Shown here: one piece after another, positions 37,675-48,621 of the stretch
How the letters are laid out: each line of letters begins with the position of its first letter
Position numbering within the stretch: position 1 is the stretch's first letter
NCBI RefSeq assembly: GCF_002847345.1
Contig: NZ_LXFV01000030.1
Coordinates: forward strand, 23,257 to 87,256
Direction of reading: 5' to 3'
Length of the DNA: 64,000 nucleotides
DNA from: Pectobacterium peruviense
GTDB lineage: Bacteria > Pseudomonadota > Gammaproteobacteria > Enterobacterales > Enterobacteriaceae
Program-made: the position numbers and the translations under genes
The notes under the pieces: generated by a model
The model's database searches: none
What the model saw: only the letters and a program-made list of their open reading frames with translations
Told to the model about the DNA's origin: nothing

Positions 37675-38379
37675 ATGAACTATACCCCACGCCTACAACC
37701 TGCTCGCTTGATTAAACGTTACAAACGCTTTTTGGCCGATGTCGTGACGCCGGAGGGTGAGACACTCACGCTACACTGTGCCAATACCGGTGCAATGACG
37801 GGCTGTGCGACACCCGGTGATACCGTCTGGTATTCAACGTCCGATAACCCTAAACGTAAGTATCCACAAAGTTGGGAACTGACTGAAACGCAACAAAATC
37901 ACTGGATTTGTGTCAATACTCTGCGTGCCAACACATTATTGTATGAAGCCTTATTGGAAAATCGCATAGAAGAGCTGGCGGGCTATCCGGACATAAAAAC
38001 GGAGGTCAAATACGGTACGGAAAACAGCCGAATCGACCTGCTTTTACAGGCGCCGGACAGGATTGACTGCTATATTGAGGTGAAATCCGTCACATTATTG
38101 CAACATGAATGTGGTTACTTTCCCGATGCGGTTACACTCAGAGGGCAAAAGCATCTGCGTGAACTACAACAGATGGTTTCCAATGGAAAACGCGCCGTTC
38201 TTTTTTTCGCCGTTCTCCATTCAGGGATCCAGCAGGTTTCTCCCGCTCGGCATATTGATTCACGCTATGCGGAATTATTTATCGAAGCGCAGCAGACAGG
38301 GGTTGAAATTTTATGTTACGGCTCCACATTATGCCCTGACGGTATTAAATTGACGCATAAGCTACCGTTGTTGGGATGA
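37675..38379 (+). CDS. sfsA: SfsA, sugar fermentation stimulation / nuclease-like protein
   Basis: 234 residues, same length as E. coli SfsA. The N-terminal OB-like domain is followed by a PD-(D/E)XK-like core (SRIDLLLQ ... [10 protein letters not shown]). It was reported to bind DNA and stimulate maltose gene expression; its molecular role remains unsettled. It lies downstream of thpR and upstream of dksA as in E. coli. Confidence 0.94.
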   Translation: MNYTPRLQPARLIKRYKRFLADVVTPEGETLTLHCANTGAMTGCATPGDTVWYSTSDNPKRKYPQSWELTETQQNHWICVNTLRANTLLYEALLENRIEELAGYPDIKTEVKYGTENSRIDLLLQAPDRIDCYIEVKSVTLLQHECGYFPDAVTLRGQKHLRELQQMVSNGKRAVLFFAVLHSGIQQVSPARHIDSRYAELFIEAQQTGVEILCYGSTLCPDGIKLTHKLPLLG

Positions 38380-38448
38380 AGCACAAGCATTGCATAACAC
38401 GCCGAACGTACCACCAAAGGCGTAACACATTGTTTATTATTTAATGTA

Positions 38449-38571
<123 letters not shown>

Positions 38572-38582
38572 CAAGCAGGTTG

Positions 38583-38614
38583 TTCCTGACACTTTATCAG
38601 GCCGGTGTCAGGAA
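38583..38614. other. Hairpin in the sfsA-dksA gap
   Basis: Perfect 10-bp arms TTCCTGACAC/GTGTCAGGAA with a 12-base loop, right after the ERIC copy. It may end sfsA transcription, though without a T run. The rest of 38380-38771 is dksA leader with a C5-TTT-G5 hairpin near 38665. Confidence 0.5.
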
Positions 38615-38771
38615 GCATTGCCAACCCCATCTTCATCTGCTATTTATAGCGGCCTGTTTTTTCCCCCTTTGGGGGCCGATATACCCAGATAGCTGGAGTT
38701 ATGGTCAACAACGCCGCAACTTCACTGCATAAAAGGGTATTATGCGTGTCGTGTTATGTAGGAGAAGCAAC

Positions 38772-39227
38772 ATGCAAGAAGGGCAAAATCGTAAGACATC
38801 TTCTCTAAGCATTCTCGCAATTGCCGGAGTAGAGCCGTACCAAGAGAAGCCGGGCGAAGAGTATATGAACGACGCTCAGCTGACTCATTTCAAGCGTATT
38901 CTTGAAGCATGGCGCAACCAACTCATGGATGAAGTGGATCGGACTGTATCGCACATGCGCGATGAAGCCGCTAATTTTCCCGATCCCGTGGATCGCGCGG
39001 CGCAGGAAGAAGAGTTCAGTCTCGAACTGCGTAACCGTGACCGTGAGCGTAAGCTGATCAAGAAAATCGCCAAAACCCTGGTGAAAATCGAAGATGAGGA
39101 TTTCGGATTCTGCGAATCCTGTGGCGTCGAGATTGGCATTCGCCGTCTGGAAGCTCGTCCGACTGCCGATCTGTGTATCGACTGCAAAACGCTGGCAGAG
39201 ATACGCGAAAAGCAAATGGCTGGATAA
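38772..39227 (+). CDS. dksA: RNA polymerase-binding transcription factor DksA
   Basis: Works with ppGpp in the stringent response by entering the RNA polymerase secondary channel. 151 residues, equal to E. coli. The coiled-coil tip has Asp71 and Asp74 (DPVDRA), and the zinc finger is [10 protein letters not shown]...LCIDC. AGGAG lies before ATG 38772; the in-frame ATG at 38742 is less likely. Confidence 0.97.
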   Translation: MQEGQNRKTSSLSILAIAGVEPYQEKPGEEYMNDAQLTHFKRILEAWRNQLMDEVDRTVSHMRDEAANFPDPVDRAAQEEEFSLELRNRDRERKLIKKIAKTLVKIEDEDFGFCESCGVEIGIRRLEARPTADLCIDCKTLAEIREKQMAG

Positions 39228-39354
39228 TTTTCCTGTCCAGAATCGGCTCCTGCCACTCGCAGGGGCCGTCTTCGCATAATTTACCGCTGATGAATGACAT
39301 TCATCATTCTATCTTCTGTCTGGATAAACGCTGACGAGATAGCACCAACCTCTT

Positions 39355-40323
39355 ATGTCTGTGACCGATTGTTTTACCCAAACGAATAGTTTTACCCAGA
39401 TTAATCATTTTACCGAAACTCATCGTTATGTCGGGCGTTTTGCTCCCTCTCCCTCTGGTGACCTGCATTTTGGCTCACTGATCGCCGCATTAGGTAGTTA
39501 TCTTCAAGCTCGCTCCCAACAAGGGCGCTGGCTAGTACGCATTGAAGATATCGATCCTCCACGGGAAATTCCCGGAGCCGCTTCCCGCATACTGGCACAG
39601 TTAGAGCACTACGGTCTGCACTGGGACGGTGATGTGATTTATCAGTCACAGCGCCATGCGCGTTATCGCGAAATTCTTCAGCAGCTTCAACAGCAGGGAA
39701 TGAGCTATTACTGTACGTGTACGCGTAGCCGCATTCAGCAGTTGGGTGGGCACTATGATGGCTATTGCCGAACGCGCAACCTGCCCGCCGACAACGCCGC
39801 GCTACGCTTGCGCCAGACGGCGCCAGTATTTCATTTTCACGATAAATTGCGTGGCGATCTGCATGCCGACCAGGCTCTCGCGCAGGAAGATTTTATTATC
39901 CACCGTCGCGACGGGCTGTTTGCTTATAATCTCGCCGTGGTCATCGACGATAACGATCAAGGTATTACGGAGATCGTGCGCGGTGCCGATCTTATCGAAC
40001 CGACGGTTCGGCAAATTTCGCTCTATCAACAGTTGGGTTATGCGATCCCCACCTATGTTCATCTACCGCTGGCTCTGAACACAGAGGGAAATAAGCTTTC
40101 CAAACAGAATCACGCCCCCGCACTGCCGGACAGCGATCCACGTCCCGTGTTGCTTGCGGCGTTGCAGTTTTTAAATCAACCACTGCCGGAAAATGGGCAA
40201 GAGATGGCACTTTCCGCCCTTCTAGCATGGTCTGTCGCGCACTGGTCGCTTGATATCGTCCCGCTACAGGCGGTAATAAACGCATCCACGATCACATCGG
40301 CATTCTCAAAGGGACATTGGTGA
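39355..40323 (+). CDS. gluQ: Glutamyl-Q tRNA(Asp) synthetase
   Basis: A truncated GltX paralogue that attaches glutamate to queuosine in tRNA-Asp. HIGH-like motif [11 protein letters not shown], zinc site CTCTRSR...YDGYC and KLSKQNHA are present, with no anticodon-binding domain. 322 residues versus 308 in E. coli: the extra part is an N-terminal [18 protein letters not shown] tandem repeat encoded by three 18-bp units. It lies between dksA and pcnB, as in E. coli. Confidence 0.94.
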   Translation: MSVTDCFTQTNSFTQINHFTETHRYVGRFAPSPSGDLHFGSLIAALGSYLQARSQQGRWLVRIEDIDPPREIPGAASRILAQLEHYGLHWDGDVIYQSQRHARYREILQQLQQQGMSYYCTCTRSRIQQLGGHYDGYCRTRNLPADNAALRLRQTAPVFHFHDKLRGDLHADQALAQEDFIIHRRDGLFAYNLAVVIDDNDQGITEIVRGADLIEPTVRQISLYQQLGYAIPTYVHLPLALNTEGNKLSKQNHAPALPDSDPRPVLLAALQFLNQPLPENGQEMALSALLAWSVAHWSLDIVPLQAVINASTITSAFSKGHW

Positions 40324-40462
40324 GCTATGATTAGCCGCTATTTTTCGTGACGCGCCATACTTGACCGTCATTTTTGCAGGCCGTCGTCGGGGTGACGTCA
40401 AAAACGTCTTCCGGAAGTTTTTTGCTGTGCCGTTGATTTTTCCATCACTATCGAGGTGTATT

Positions 40463-41875
40463 ATCTTTTCCCGAGTTGCTAATTTTTGTCGTAAAGTACT
40501 GAATCGTGAGAATGAAATGGTCGTATCAGAGGAACCGCGTCAGCATCTGACGGTAATCCCGCGTGACCAACATACTATTTCACGCAGTGACATCAGCGAT
40601 AATGCGCTGAAAGTACTTTATCGCCTGAACAAAGCGGGCTACGAAGCTTATCTGGTTGGCGGCGGCGTACGCGATCTGCTGCTGGGCAAAAAGCCGAAGG
40701 ATTTTGATATCACCACTAACGCTACGCCCGATCAGGTGCGCAAGTTATTTCGCAACTGTCGTTTGGTAGGGCGCCGTTTCCGTCTCGCACATATTATGTT
40801 CGGGCCTGAGGTGATTGAAGTTGCCACGTTCCGTGGTCACCACGAGCAGCATCAGGAGCAGCAAGAAACCAAAAATTCTTCTCAGCAGGCTCAGAGTGGC
40901 ATGCTGCTGCGCGACAACATTTTTGGCTCGGTTGAAGAAGACGCCCAACGCCGCGATTTTTCTATCAATAGCCTCTATTACAGCATTTCTGATTTCAGCG
41001 TACGCGATTATACCAATGGCCTGAACGATCTGCGTCAGGGCGTTATCCGTATGATTGGCGATCCTGAAACGCGCTACCGTGAAGATCCGGTGCGCATGCT
41101 GCGCGCCGTCCGTTTCGCCGCCAAGCTGAACATGACCGTCAGCCCAGAAACCGCCGAACCGATTCCTCGTCTGGCTGCCTTGCTGCACGATATTCCTGCA
41201 GCGCGAATGTTTGAAGAATCGCTGAAACTGCTTCAGTCAGGCTACGGTTATCCAACTTATAAAATGCTGTGTGAATACCAGCTGTTCCAGCCGCTTTTCC
41301 CGTTGCTGAGCCGCCATTTCACACCAAACGGTGATTCCACGCTGGAGCGCATGGTTGCTCAGGTGTTGAAAAACACCGATCAGCGTTTGCAAAACGATAT
41401 GCGGGTAAATCCGGCATTTTTGTTCTCCGCCATGCTGTGGTATCCGCTGATTGAACATGCGCAAAAGCTGGCTCAGGAAAGTGGTCTGGCCTACTTAGAT
41501 GTGTTCGCGCTGGCGATGAACGATGTGCTGGACGAACAATGCCGTTCTCTGGCGATCCCTAAACGTATTACCTCTTTAGTCCGCGATATCTGGCAGTTGC
41601 AAACACGCCTGTCTCGTCGTCAGGGTAAACGCGCTTATAAACTGATGGAACATCCTAAATTCCGCGCCGCGTATGACCTGCTTTGCCTACGCGCCGAAAT
41701 TGAAAATCATCAGGAGCTGCTGCGTCTGGCTCAATGGTGGGGAGAATTCCAGGTTGCCGCGCCGCCACGTCAGCAAAATATGCTTAAATCGCTGGATGAT
41801 GGCCCAACACCACATCGTCGCTCCCGCCCTCGTCGGCCGCGTAAACCTACTACGGCACGCAGGGATCCAGCCTGA
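40463..41875 (+). CDS. pcnB: Poly(A) polymerase I, probable non-ATG start
   Basis: Adds 3' poly(A) tails that promote RNA decay. From residue 1 the protein reads (M)[12 protein letters not shown], aligning with E. coli [13 protein letters not shown], whose start codon is AUU. Here the aligned codon is ATC (40463), 6 bases after GAGG; ATT at 40460 is the alternative, and the next ATG is at 40517. The nucleotidyltransferase motif [37 protein letters not shown] region and a basic C-terminal tail are present. About 470 residues. The stop overlaps the folK ATG by one base. Confidence 0.93.
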   Translation: MFSRVANFCRKVLNRENEMVVSEEPRQHLTVIPRDQHTISRSDISDNALKVLYRLNKAGYEAYLVGGGVRDLLLGKKPKDFDITTNATPDQVRKLFRNCRLVGRRFRLAHIMFGPEVIEVATFRGHHEQHQEQQETKNSSQQAQSGMLLRDNIFGSVEEDAQRRDFSINSLYYSISDFSVRDYTNGLNDLRQGVIRMIGDPETRYREDPVRMLRAVRFAAKLNMTVSPETAEPIPRLAALLHDIPAARMFEESLKLLQSGYGYPTYKMLCEYQLFQPLFPLLSRHFTPNGDSTLERMVAQVLKNTDQRLQNDMRVNPAFLFSAMLWYPLIEHAQKLAQESGLAYLDVFALAMNDVLDEQCRSLAIPKRITSLVRDIWQLQTRLSRRQGKRAYKLMEHPKFRAAYDLLCLRAEIENHQELLRLAQWWGEFQVAAPPRQQNMLKSLDDGPTPHRRSRPRRPRKPTTARRDPA

Positions 41876-42372
41876 TGGCACGCGTGTATCTGGCGCTGGG
41901 CAGCAATCTTGCCCAGCCTTTGCAACAGGTACGCGCCGCACTGGCTGCGCTGGATGCGATTCGACAAACTCGCGTCGTTCGCTGCTCCTCGTTTTATCGT
42001 AGTCGCCCACTCGGCCCACAGGATCAGCCAGATTACCTTAATGCCGTCGTTGAGCTGGAAACTGAATTAGCCCCCGAGTCGTTGCTCGATCGCACACAGG
42101 CGATTGAGCTGGAACAAGGTCGCGAACGCAAGGCACACCGATGGGGTCCGCGTACGTTGGATCTGGACATTCTGCTGTTCGGTGATGCCATCATCCAGAC
42201 AGAACGCCTGACGGTGCCGCATTACGACATGAAGAATCGTGAATTCATGCTTTATCCACTCGCGGAAATCGCCCCTGAACTAACGTTCCCCGACGGCGAA
42301 ACACTCGCCCAACGGTTAACTGCTGTCGACCGCAATGGTCTGACATTGTGGGACAATAGCAATCCCGCCTAA
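41875..42372 (+). CDS. folK: HPPK, 6-hydroxymethyl-7,8-dihydropterin pyrophosphokinase
   Basis: Folate synthesis enzyme that transfers pyrophosphate from ATP to the pterin. 165 residues with YLALGSNL at the start, the conserved HRWGPRTLDLDILLF and the YPLAEIAPEL region. Its ATG shares one base with the pcnB stop, so the two are translationally coupled. Confidence 0.96.
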   Translation: MARVYLALGSNLAQPLQQVRAALAALDAIRQTRVVRCSSFYRSRPLGPQDQPDYLNAVVELETELAPESLLDRTQAIELEQGRERKAHRWGPRTLDLDILLFGDAIIQTERLTVPHYDMKNREFMLYPLAEIAPELTFPDGETLAQRLTAVDRNGLTLWDNSNPA

Positions 42373-42489
42373 TCCATAATAAAGCCTGCATACATAGTAG
42401 ATTGAAGCATGGCGGGTATATCGCTACACGTCGGCTTACATTAGAATGTTCCCCTCGATTCTTCGCCCTATTGACATAGGAAGACCGTC

Positions 42490-43284
42490 ATGAAACCGAC
42501 GACTATCTCCCACTTGCGCCAATGGAAACAAGAGCAGCGAAAATTCGCTACGATAACGGCTTACGACGCCAGCTTCTCTCGTTTGTTTTTTGAACAAGGC
42601 ATTCGCGTGATGCTGGTGGGTGACTCTCTGGGAATGACCGTGCAAGGTCACGATTCCACATTGCCCGTGACCACACACGACATCGTTTACCATACACAGT
42701 GTGTTCGCCGTGGCGCACCGCTGGCTCTGGTTCTCTCCGATATGCCTTTTATGACCTACGCCACGCCAGAACAAACGTTCAGCCAGGCCGCAGAACTGAT
42801 GCGTGCCGGTGCTAATATGGTGAAGCTGGAAGGCGGAAGCTGGCTTGCCCCTACGGTAAAAATGCTGACCGAACGTGCCGTGCCGGTTTGCGGTCATCTG
42901 GGTCTAACACCGCAGTCCGTTAACATCTTCGGTGGCTATAAAATTCAGGGCCGCAGCGAAAACGATGCCAACCAGTTGCTGGCCGATGCACTCGCGCTTG
43001 AAGAAGCCGGTGCGCAGTTGCTCGTGCTGGAATGCGTACCTGTCGCGCTGGCCAAACGCGTAACAGAAGCGCTGTCGATTCCAGTGATCGGTATAGGCGC
43101 AGGCAATGTTACCGACGGACAGATTCTGGTCATGCATGATGCTTTAGGCATTACCGGTGACAGCACGCCTAAGTTTGCCAAGAACTTTCTGGCGCAAAGC
43201 GGTGACATCCGCTCGGCGGTACGCCTGTACGCACAAGAAGTCGAACAGGGTATCTATCCGACCGAAGAACATTCATTTCATTAA
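42490..43284 (+). CDS. panB: 3-methyl-2-oxobutanoate hydroxymethyltransferase
   Basis: First committed step of pantothenate synthesis: methylene-THF plus alpha-ketoisovalerate gives ketopantoate. 264 residues, matching E. coli. Metal and substrate motifs [24 protein letters not shown] and HLGLTPQSV are present, plus [15 protein letters not shown]. It is followed by a long structured spacer before panC. Confidence 0.97.
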   Translation: MKPTTISHLRQWKQEQRKFATITAYDASFSRLFFEQGIRVMLVGDSLGMTVQGHDSTLPVTTHDIVYHTQCVRRGAPLALVLSDMPFMTYATPEQTFSQAAELMRAGANMVKLEGGSWLAPTVKMLTERAVPVCGHLGLTPQSVNIFGGYKIQGRSENDANQLLADALALEEAGAQLLVLECVPVALAKRVTEALSIPVIGIGAGNVTDGQILVMHDALGITGDSTPKFAKNFLAQSGDIRSAVRLYAQEVEQGIYPTEEHSFH

Positions 43285-43314
43285 TCTAATGCTGGTTACT
43301 GAAACGTGAATTTA

Positions 43315-43381
43315 GGGGGAAACACGGTGATGAGGTTCCCGCAGGGATGCCTCACACCGTGGTAGCCCCCGAGATCTCGGG
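43315..43381 (+). other. Long nested hairpin between panB and panC
   Basis: Stems nest as GGGGG/CCCCC, CACGGTG/CACCGTG, AGG/CCT and CCC/GGG across 43315-43370. A second palindrome CCCGAGATCTCGGG (43368-43381) reuses the last three C bases of the outer stem, so the two folds exclude each other. It lies 58 bases before the panC start. It may be a regulatory mRNA element or a dispersed palindromic repeat. Confidence 0.55.
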
Positions 43382-43438
43382 CCTAAACGATCGGCATTCA
43401 TTCCACTAATCAGGCTATTGTTGTTAAGGAGTATCGGT

Positions 43439-44293
43439 GTGTTAATTATCGAAACCCCTCTGCTGCTGCGCCGCGAAGTCCGTCGCTGGCGTCAGGAAGG
43501 GAAACGTATTGCTTTGGTTCCCACCATGGGTAATTTGCACGACGGACACATGACGCTGGTCGATGAAGCCAGAGCGCATGCCGACATCGTTATTGTCAGC
43601 GTTTTTGTCAATCCCATGCAGTTTGAGCGACCCGATGATTTAGCCCGCTATCCACGGACGTTGCAGGAAGACTGCGAGAAATTGAACCGCCGTGGTGCCG
43701 ATCTGGTTTTCGCACCGAGCCCAGATGTGATATACCCAAATGGACTGGGTTCGCAAACATTTGTCGATGTGCCCGGCTTGTCCTCCATGTTGGAAGGTGC
43801 CAGCCGTCCCGGTCATTTCCGAGGCGTAGCCACCATCGTTAGCAAGCTGTTCAATCTGGTACAGCCCGATTTGGCCTGCTTCGGCGAGAAGGATTACCAA
43901 CAGTTAGCGCTGATTCGGCAGTGTGTCCGCGATATGGGCTATGACATTGATATCGTCGGCGTCCCTATCGTACGTGCAAAAGACGGTTTGGCATTAAGTT
44001 CACGTAATGGCTATCTCAGTGCTGAAGAACGCCAACTGGCACCACAACTTTATCAGTTGATGATGGAACTGTCGGCGCAGTTGGATAACGGCGATCGCCA
44101 GATAGATACATTGCTGGAACAAACGGCAGAGAAATTGCGCGAAGCAGGCTTTACGCCTGATGAACTGTTTATTCGTGATGCTGATACGCTGCAACCATTG
44201 AGCGCTGCCAGCACGCGTGCCGTGATTTTGATGGCTGCCTGGTTAGGCAAGGCCAGATTGATTGATAACCACCAGGTCGATTTGACTGTATGA
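43439..44293 (+). CDS. panC: Pantothenate synthetase
   Basis: Joins pantoate and beta-alanine using ATP. 284 residues (E. coli 283). The nucleotidyltransferase signature [10 protein letters not shown] and the later [13 protein letters not shown] (KMSKS-like) are present. A GTG start at 43439 gives [10 protein letters not shown], aligning with E. coli MLIIETLPLL, and AAGGAG lies 7 bases upstream. Confidence 0.96.
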   Translation: MLIIETPLLLRREVRRWRQEGKRIALVPTMGNLHDGHMTLVDEARAHADIVIVSVFVNPMQFERPDDLARYPRTLQEDCEKLNRRGADLVFAPSPDVIYPNGLGSQTFVDVPGLSSMLEGASRPGHFRGVATIVSKLFNLVQPDLACFGEKDYQQLALIRQCVRDMGYDIDIVGVPIVRAKDGLALSSRNGYLSAEERQLAPQLYQLMMELSAQLDNGDRQIDTLLEQTAEKLREAGFTPDELFIRDADTLQPLSAASTRAVILMAAWLGKARLIDNHQVDLTV

Positions 44294-44310
44294 ACCGAGG
44301 TAACAAAGCG

Positions 44311-44691
44311 ATGATACGTACCATGCTGCAAGGCAAGCTGCACCGGGTCAAAGTGACTCAGGCTGACTTGCATTATGAAGGCTCTTGCGCCATCGATCAG
44401 GATTTTATGGATGCCGCAGGCATTCTGGAATACGAAGCGATTGATATCTACAACGTTGATAACGGTCAGCGTTTCTCTACCTACGCGATTGCAGGCGAAA
44501 GAGGCTCACGTATTATCTCTGTGAACGGCGCCGCCGCTCGCTGCGCCTGCGTGGGCGACAAGCTGATTATCTGTTCCTACGTGCAGATGTCGGACGAACA
44601 AGCCAGAAGCCACAACCCTAAGGTTGCCTATTTCTCTGGCGATAATGAACTACAGCGTCAGGCCAAAGCGATTCCGGTTCAGGTCGCCTGA
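44311..44691 (+). CDS. panD: Aspartate 1-decarboxylase proenzyme
   Basis: Makes beta-alanine for PanC. 126 residues, equal to E. coli. Self-cleavage occurs between Gly24 and Ser25 (YEGSCAID) to form the pyruvoyl group. ATG 44311 is preferred; GAGGTAAC lies upstream, beginning 16 bases before this ATG. In most enterobacteria panD is close to panBC, here directly adjacent. Confidence 0.96.
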   Translation: MIRTMLQGKLHRVKVTQADLHYEGSCAIDQDFMDAAGILEYEAIDIYNVDNGQRFSTYAIAGERGSRIISVNGAAARCACVGDKLIICSYVQMSDEQARSHNPKVAYFSGDNELQRQAKAIPVQVA

Positions 44692-44711
44692 TCGCAGTAT
44701 ACGGCGATCAA

Positions 44712-44733
44712 AAGGCGGTGTTACCACCGCCTT
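44712..44733. terminator. Hairpin downstream of panD and yadH
   Basis: 9-bp stem AAGGCGGTG/CACCGCCTT with a TTAC loop in the convergent gap between panD and yadH, followed by CTCATC rather than a true T run. Confidence 0.6.
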
Positions 44734-44760
44734 CTCATCAAGCTATGTATAACTGACAAA

Positions 44761-45531
44761 CTACGTCCGCAGCCCACGTCCGCGTTCAATCAGCCACCAG
44801 ACCAGCAGATAAAACACCACGATAAAGGCTATCAGCACCGACATCGTAAACAGCAGCGGCACATCCTGAATCCCGAGGAAGCCATAGCGGAAACCGCTAA
44901 TCATGTACACCACCGGGTTCAGCTTGGAAATGGCCTGCCAGACAGGCGGCAACAGCGTTAACGAGTAGAACACGCCGCCCAGATAGGTCAGCGGCGTCAA
45001 CACAAACGTCGGAATCAGGCTGATATCATCAAAGGTTTTCGCAAACACCGCATTCAGTAATCCCGCCAGCGAGAACAGCGTCGCCGTCAGTAACAGCGTC
45101 AGAACGATGATCCACCAGGCATGCACATGCAGCGGAACGAAGAACAACGACACGGCGGTAACCAGTACGCCAACGCAGACACCACGCGCGATTCCCCCAC
45201 CAATATAACCCGCAATGATCACATGTGTTGGCACTGGCGCGACCAGTAACTCTTCAATATTGCGCTGAAACTTGGCGCTGAAAAAGGAAGAGGCCACATT
45301 GGCATACGCGTTGGTAATCACCGCCATCATGATCAGACCCGGCACGATAAACTGCATGTAAGTGAAACCATGCATTTCACCAATACGTGAGCCGATAAGG
45401 TTGCCGAAAATAATAAAGTACAGTGTCATGGTGATCACTGGTGGCACCAGCGTCTGAATCCAGATCCGCCCAAATCGGGTCACTTCTTTAACCCAAATAC
45501 TCTGTAGCGCCACCCAATACAAATGCATCAT
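44761..45531 (-). CDS. yadH: ABC-2 type transporter permease YadH
   Basis: 256-residue membrane protein with six hydrophobic segments and the ABC-2 fold (FGRIWIQTLVPPVITMTLYF at the start, PLTYLGGVFYSLTLLP near the end). It partners YadG; the pair is conserved in enterobacteria but its substrate is unknown. The ATG overlaps the yadG stop by 4 bp. Confidence 0.93.
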   Translation of the reverse strand: MMHLYWVALQSIWVKEVTRFGRIWIQTLVPPVITMTLYFIIFGNLIGSRIGEMHGFTYMQFIVPGLIMMAVITNAYANVASSFFSAKFQRNIEELLVAPVPTHVIIAGYIGGGIARGVCVGVLVTAVSLFFVPLHVHAWWIIVLTLLLTATLFSLAGLLNAVFAKTFDDISLIPTFVLTPLTYLGGVFYSLTLLPPVWQAISKLNPVVYMISGFRYGFLGIQDVPLLFTMSVLIAFIVVFYLLVWWLIERGRGLRT

Positions 45532-46466
45532 GCCTTTTCTCCCTTACCGTTCGCCCCGTCCCCATTAACCAACGTGACAAACAGCTCTTCCAACCGGTTA
45601 GCTTTATTACGCATACTTAATATTGTGATCCCCTGCGCGCTTAGCTGGCTGAATAACGCGTTCAGGCCTTGCTCGCGCATCACATCCACTTCCAGCGTTG
45701 ACGTATCCGTCAGGCGGAACGCATAACCTTCAATCTGTGGTAGCGGGCTTTTCGCCGCCAGATCGAAAATAAACGTTTCGGACTTAAGCTGAGCAAGCAA
45801 CTGCTTCATCGAGGTATTCTCCACCAGCTCTCCCCGCTGGATGATCCCGATGTTGCGGCACAGCATTTCCGCTTCTTCCAGATAGTGCGTCGTCAGGATA
45901 ATCGTGGTGCCCTGCGCATTCAGCTCCTTCAAAAAGCCCCACATGGAACGACGTAATTCGATATCCACACCAGCGGTCGGCTCATCAAGAATCAGCAGCT
46001 TAGGCTCATGCATTAACGCACGTGCGATCATCAAGCGACGCTTCATCCCGCCGGACAACATCATCGCTTTTTCGTTACGTTTCTCCCACAGATCCAGCTG
46101 TTTCAGGTATTTTTCGGCACGCGGCAACGCATCCTGACGTTTAACGCCATAGTAACCCGCCTGATTAACCACGATCTGTAATACGGTTTCGAAAGGATTG
46201 AAGTTAAATTCCTGCGGAACCAACCCCAGTTGGCGCTTCGCATTGACTTTATCCAGTTCAAGGTCGTAGCCAAAGACGCGAACTTTACCGGCAGTTTTGT
46301 TCACCAACGAGCTGATAATCCCAATCGTGGTCGATTTTCCTGCGCCGTTCGGCCCCAGTAGCGCATAGAAATCCCCCGCTTCCACGTTCAGGTCGATTCC
46401 CCGTAACGCCTTGACGCCTCCCGAATAAGTTTTGGTTAGTTGCGCCAGTTCCAGTGCATATGTCAT
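45528..46466 (-). CDS. yadG: ABC transporter ATP-binding protein YadG
   Basis: 312 residues. Walker A GPNGAGKST (39-47), signature LSGGMKRR, Walker B LLILDEPTAGVD and the H-loop TTHYLEEAE are intact. The DrrA-like C-terminal domain is present. It probably energises export through YadH. An ERIC copy lies about 60 bases upstream. Confidence 0.93.
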   Translation of the reverse strand: MTYALELAQLTKTYSGGVKALRGIDLNVEAGDFYALLGPNGAGKSTTIGIISSLVNKTAGKVRVFGYDLELDKVNAKRQLGLVPQEFNFNPFETVLQIVVNQAGYYGVKRQDALPRAEKYLKQLDLWEKRNEKAMMLSGGMKRRLMIARALMHEPKLLILDEPTAGVDIELRRSMWGFLKELNAQGTTIILTTHYLEEAEMLCRNIGIIQRGELVENTSMKQLLAQLKSETFIFDLAAKSPLPQIEGYAFRLTDTSTLEVDVMREQGLNALFSQLSAQGITILSMRNKANRLEELFVTLVNGDGANGKGEKA

Positions 46467-46524
46467 AAGAAATGGATTGCCTTATTATCAGTGAGTTCTA
46501 CAGATTCGAAGTGTGACAAATAAA

Positions 46525-46718
<194 letters not shown>

Positions 46719-46799
46719 TAAACTATCGTTTTTCAAACGACGCATGTTGCCTTATATTACTCCCCACTGCCCCTTGTTTGTTACAGGTCATTTACTTTC

Positions 46800-47441
46800 A
46801 TGAAAGAAATTGAAACGCTCATCGCGAACAACCAGCTTTGGTCTAAAACGATGGTGGAAGAGGATCCTGGCTATTTTGAACGTCTGGCGCAGGCACAACG
46901 TCCTCGTTTTCTATGGATTGGATGCTCGGACAGTCGCGTACCTGCGGAAAGTCTGACAAGCCTTGAACCTGGTGAGCTGTTTGTTCACCGTAACGTCGCA
47001 AATCTGGTCATTCACACCGATCTCAATTGCCTGTCAGTTGTACAGTATGCTGTCGAAGTTCTCGAAGTCGAACACATCATCATCTGCGGCCACTACGGCT
47101 GTGGCGGTGTTCAGGCGGCGGTGGAAAACCCTGAATTGGGTTTGATTAACAACTGGCTGCTGCATATCCGTGATTTGTGGTACAAGCATAGTTCGCTGCT
47201 GGGGGAATTGCCTCCCGAACAGCGCCTGAATACGCTTTGTGAAATCAACGTTGTCGAGCAGGTTTATAACCTCGGCCACTCCACCATCATGCAGTCCGCA
47301 TGGAAGCGTGGGCAAAAAGTCACAATCCACGGTTGGGTTTACGGTATTCAGGATGGCCGTCTGCGCGATCTGGAAGTGACTGCGACCAATCGGGAGACGC
47401 TAGAACAGCGTTATCGCCGCGCGATTTCCACGCTGTCTTGA
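46800..47441 (+). CDS. can: Beta-class carbonic anhydrase
   Basis: Converts CO2 to bicarbonate for biosynthesis. 213 residues. Zinc ligands Cys42 (IGCSDSR), His98 and Cys101 (CGHYGCGG) and the Asp44-Arg46 dyad are all visible. It is convergent with hpt and a strong hairpin (47451-47473) lies between them. Confidence 0.97.
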   Translation: MKEIETLIANNQLWSKTMVEEDPGYFERLAQAQRPRFLWIGCSDSRVPAESLTSLEPGELFVHRNVANLVIHTDLNCLSVVQYAVEVLEVEHIIICGHYGCGGVQAAVENPELGLINNWLLHIRDLWYKHSSLLGELPPEQRLNTLCEINVVEQVYNLGHSTIMQSAWKRGQKVTIHGWVYGIQDGRLRDLEVTATNRETLEQRYRRAISTLS

Positions 47442-47450
47442 TTCGCTGTC

Positions 47451-47473
47451 TGACGCCCACTCGCTGGGCGTCA
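47451..47473. terminator. Hairpin between can and hpt
   Basis: Perfect 9-bp stem TGACGCCCA/TGGGCGTCA with a 5-base loop between converging genes. No T run on either side, so termination may be partly rho-dependent. Confidence 0.6.
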
Positions 47474-47500
47474 CTCACGGCATCGGCCTTATCTTGGCTG

Positions 47501-48034
47501 TTATTCTTGCGGAACAACCTTGCCGACGTAAGGTAAATGGCGATAGTGCTGAGCATAGTCGATACCGTAACCCACGACGAACTCATCAGGGATCGAGAAC
47601 CCAACCCACTCCACTTTCACCGCCACTTCACGGCGCTCCGGTTTGTCCAGCAACGTACAGATAGCCAACGATTTCGGCTCACGCAGTTGCAGAATTTCCC
47701 GCACTCTGCTCAGCGTATTGCCCGAGTCGATGATATCTTCGACGATCAATACGTCCTTACCGCGAATATCTTCATCCAAATCTTTCAGGATTTTAACATC
47801 GCGCGTACTGTTCATACCGCTGCCATAGCTGGATGCAGTCATGAAATCCACTTCGTGAGGGACATCGATCGCCCGGCATAAATCAGCCATAAAGATAAAC
47901 GATCCGCGTAATAGCCCCACCAGCACCATATCGCTGCCGCTATCGCGGTAGTGTTCGCTGATCTGTTGCCCCAGTTCGGTAACCCGCGCCATCACTTCCT
48001 GCTCAGAAATCATGACTTCCACGGTATGTTTCAT
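47501..48034 (-). CDS. hpt: Hypoxanthine phosphoribosyltransferase
   Basis: Purine salvage of hypoxanthine to IMP. 177 residues. PRPP motif [13 protein letters not shown], and [13 protein letters not shown] and TASSYGSGM are as in E. coli. The start is at MKHTVEVM (48034); a tandem ATG at 48037 has a better distance to AGAG and may be used instead. Confidence 0.96.
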   Translation of the reverse strand: MKHTVEVMISEQEVMARVTELGQQISEHYRDSGSDMVLVGLLRGSFIFMADLCRAIDVPHEVDFMTASSYGSGMNSTRDVKILKDLDEDIRGKDVLIVEDIIDSGNTLSRVREILQLREPKSLAICTLLDKPERREVAVKVEWVGFSIPDEFVVGYGIDYAQHYRHLPYVGKVVPQE

Positions 48035-48186
48035 CATACTGATAACTCTTTGAAGTAAGGTATTCAGCACCATCGACAAAATGACAGATTCATTATCGAT
48101 GATGCGCCAATGCTGACGTTTAAATCAGTCTGGGCAGTGCCCAGGCGCGCGAAGTATATCAGAAACCACACCATGAAGGAGACATC

Positions 48187-48621
48187 ATGAGCACACCACC
48201 TGTGGATGTTTGCTACAAAGTGAACGCCCCGCTTTCCAGCCAGCAGTTCGTTGAGTTGTTGGCGAAAACCTCATTGGGACCGCGCCGCCCGCTGGATGAT
48301 GAGACGGCGATTGCAGGTATGCTTAAGCACGCCAACCTGCTGGTTTCCGCATGGCAAGGGGAAACACTGGTTGGCATTGCACGCAGCGTGACGGACTTTC
48401 ATTTTTGCTGTTATCTGTCCGATCTGGCGGTATCAGACGACTGTCAGCATGCGGGGATAGGAAAGAAGCTGATTCAGCAAACCGCGCAGCAGTTGGAAAA
48501 AGGCTGCAAAATTATTTTGCTGGCCGGGCCGCTGGCGGTGGATTACTACCCGAAATTGGGGTTTGAAAAGCACAACAGCGCCTGGCTCATGCCTGCATCA
48601 GATCTGCACTCAGAGGCGTAA
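48187..48621 (+). CDS. GNAT-family N-acetyltransferase
   Basis: 144 residues with the acetyl-CoA binding signature DLAVSDDCQHAGIGKKLIQ (motif A, about 78-98) and the C-terminal DYYPKLGFEKH. AAGGAGA lies upstream of the ATG. The acceptor is unknown. It converges with the iron-type ABC ATPase gene with no gap between stop codons. Confidence 0.88.
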   Translation: MSTPPVDVCYKVNAPLSSQQFVELLAKTSLGPRRPLDDETAIAGMLKHANLLVSAWQGETLVGIARSVTDFHFCCYLSDLAVSDDCQHAGIGKKLIQQTAQQLEKGCKIILLAGPLAVDYYPKLGFEKHNSAWLMPASDLHSEA

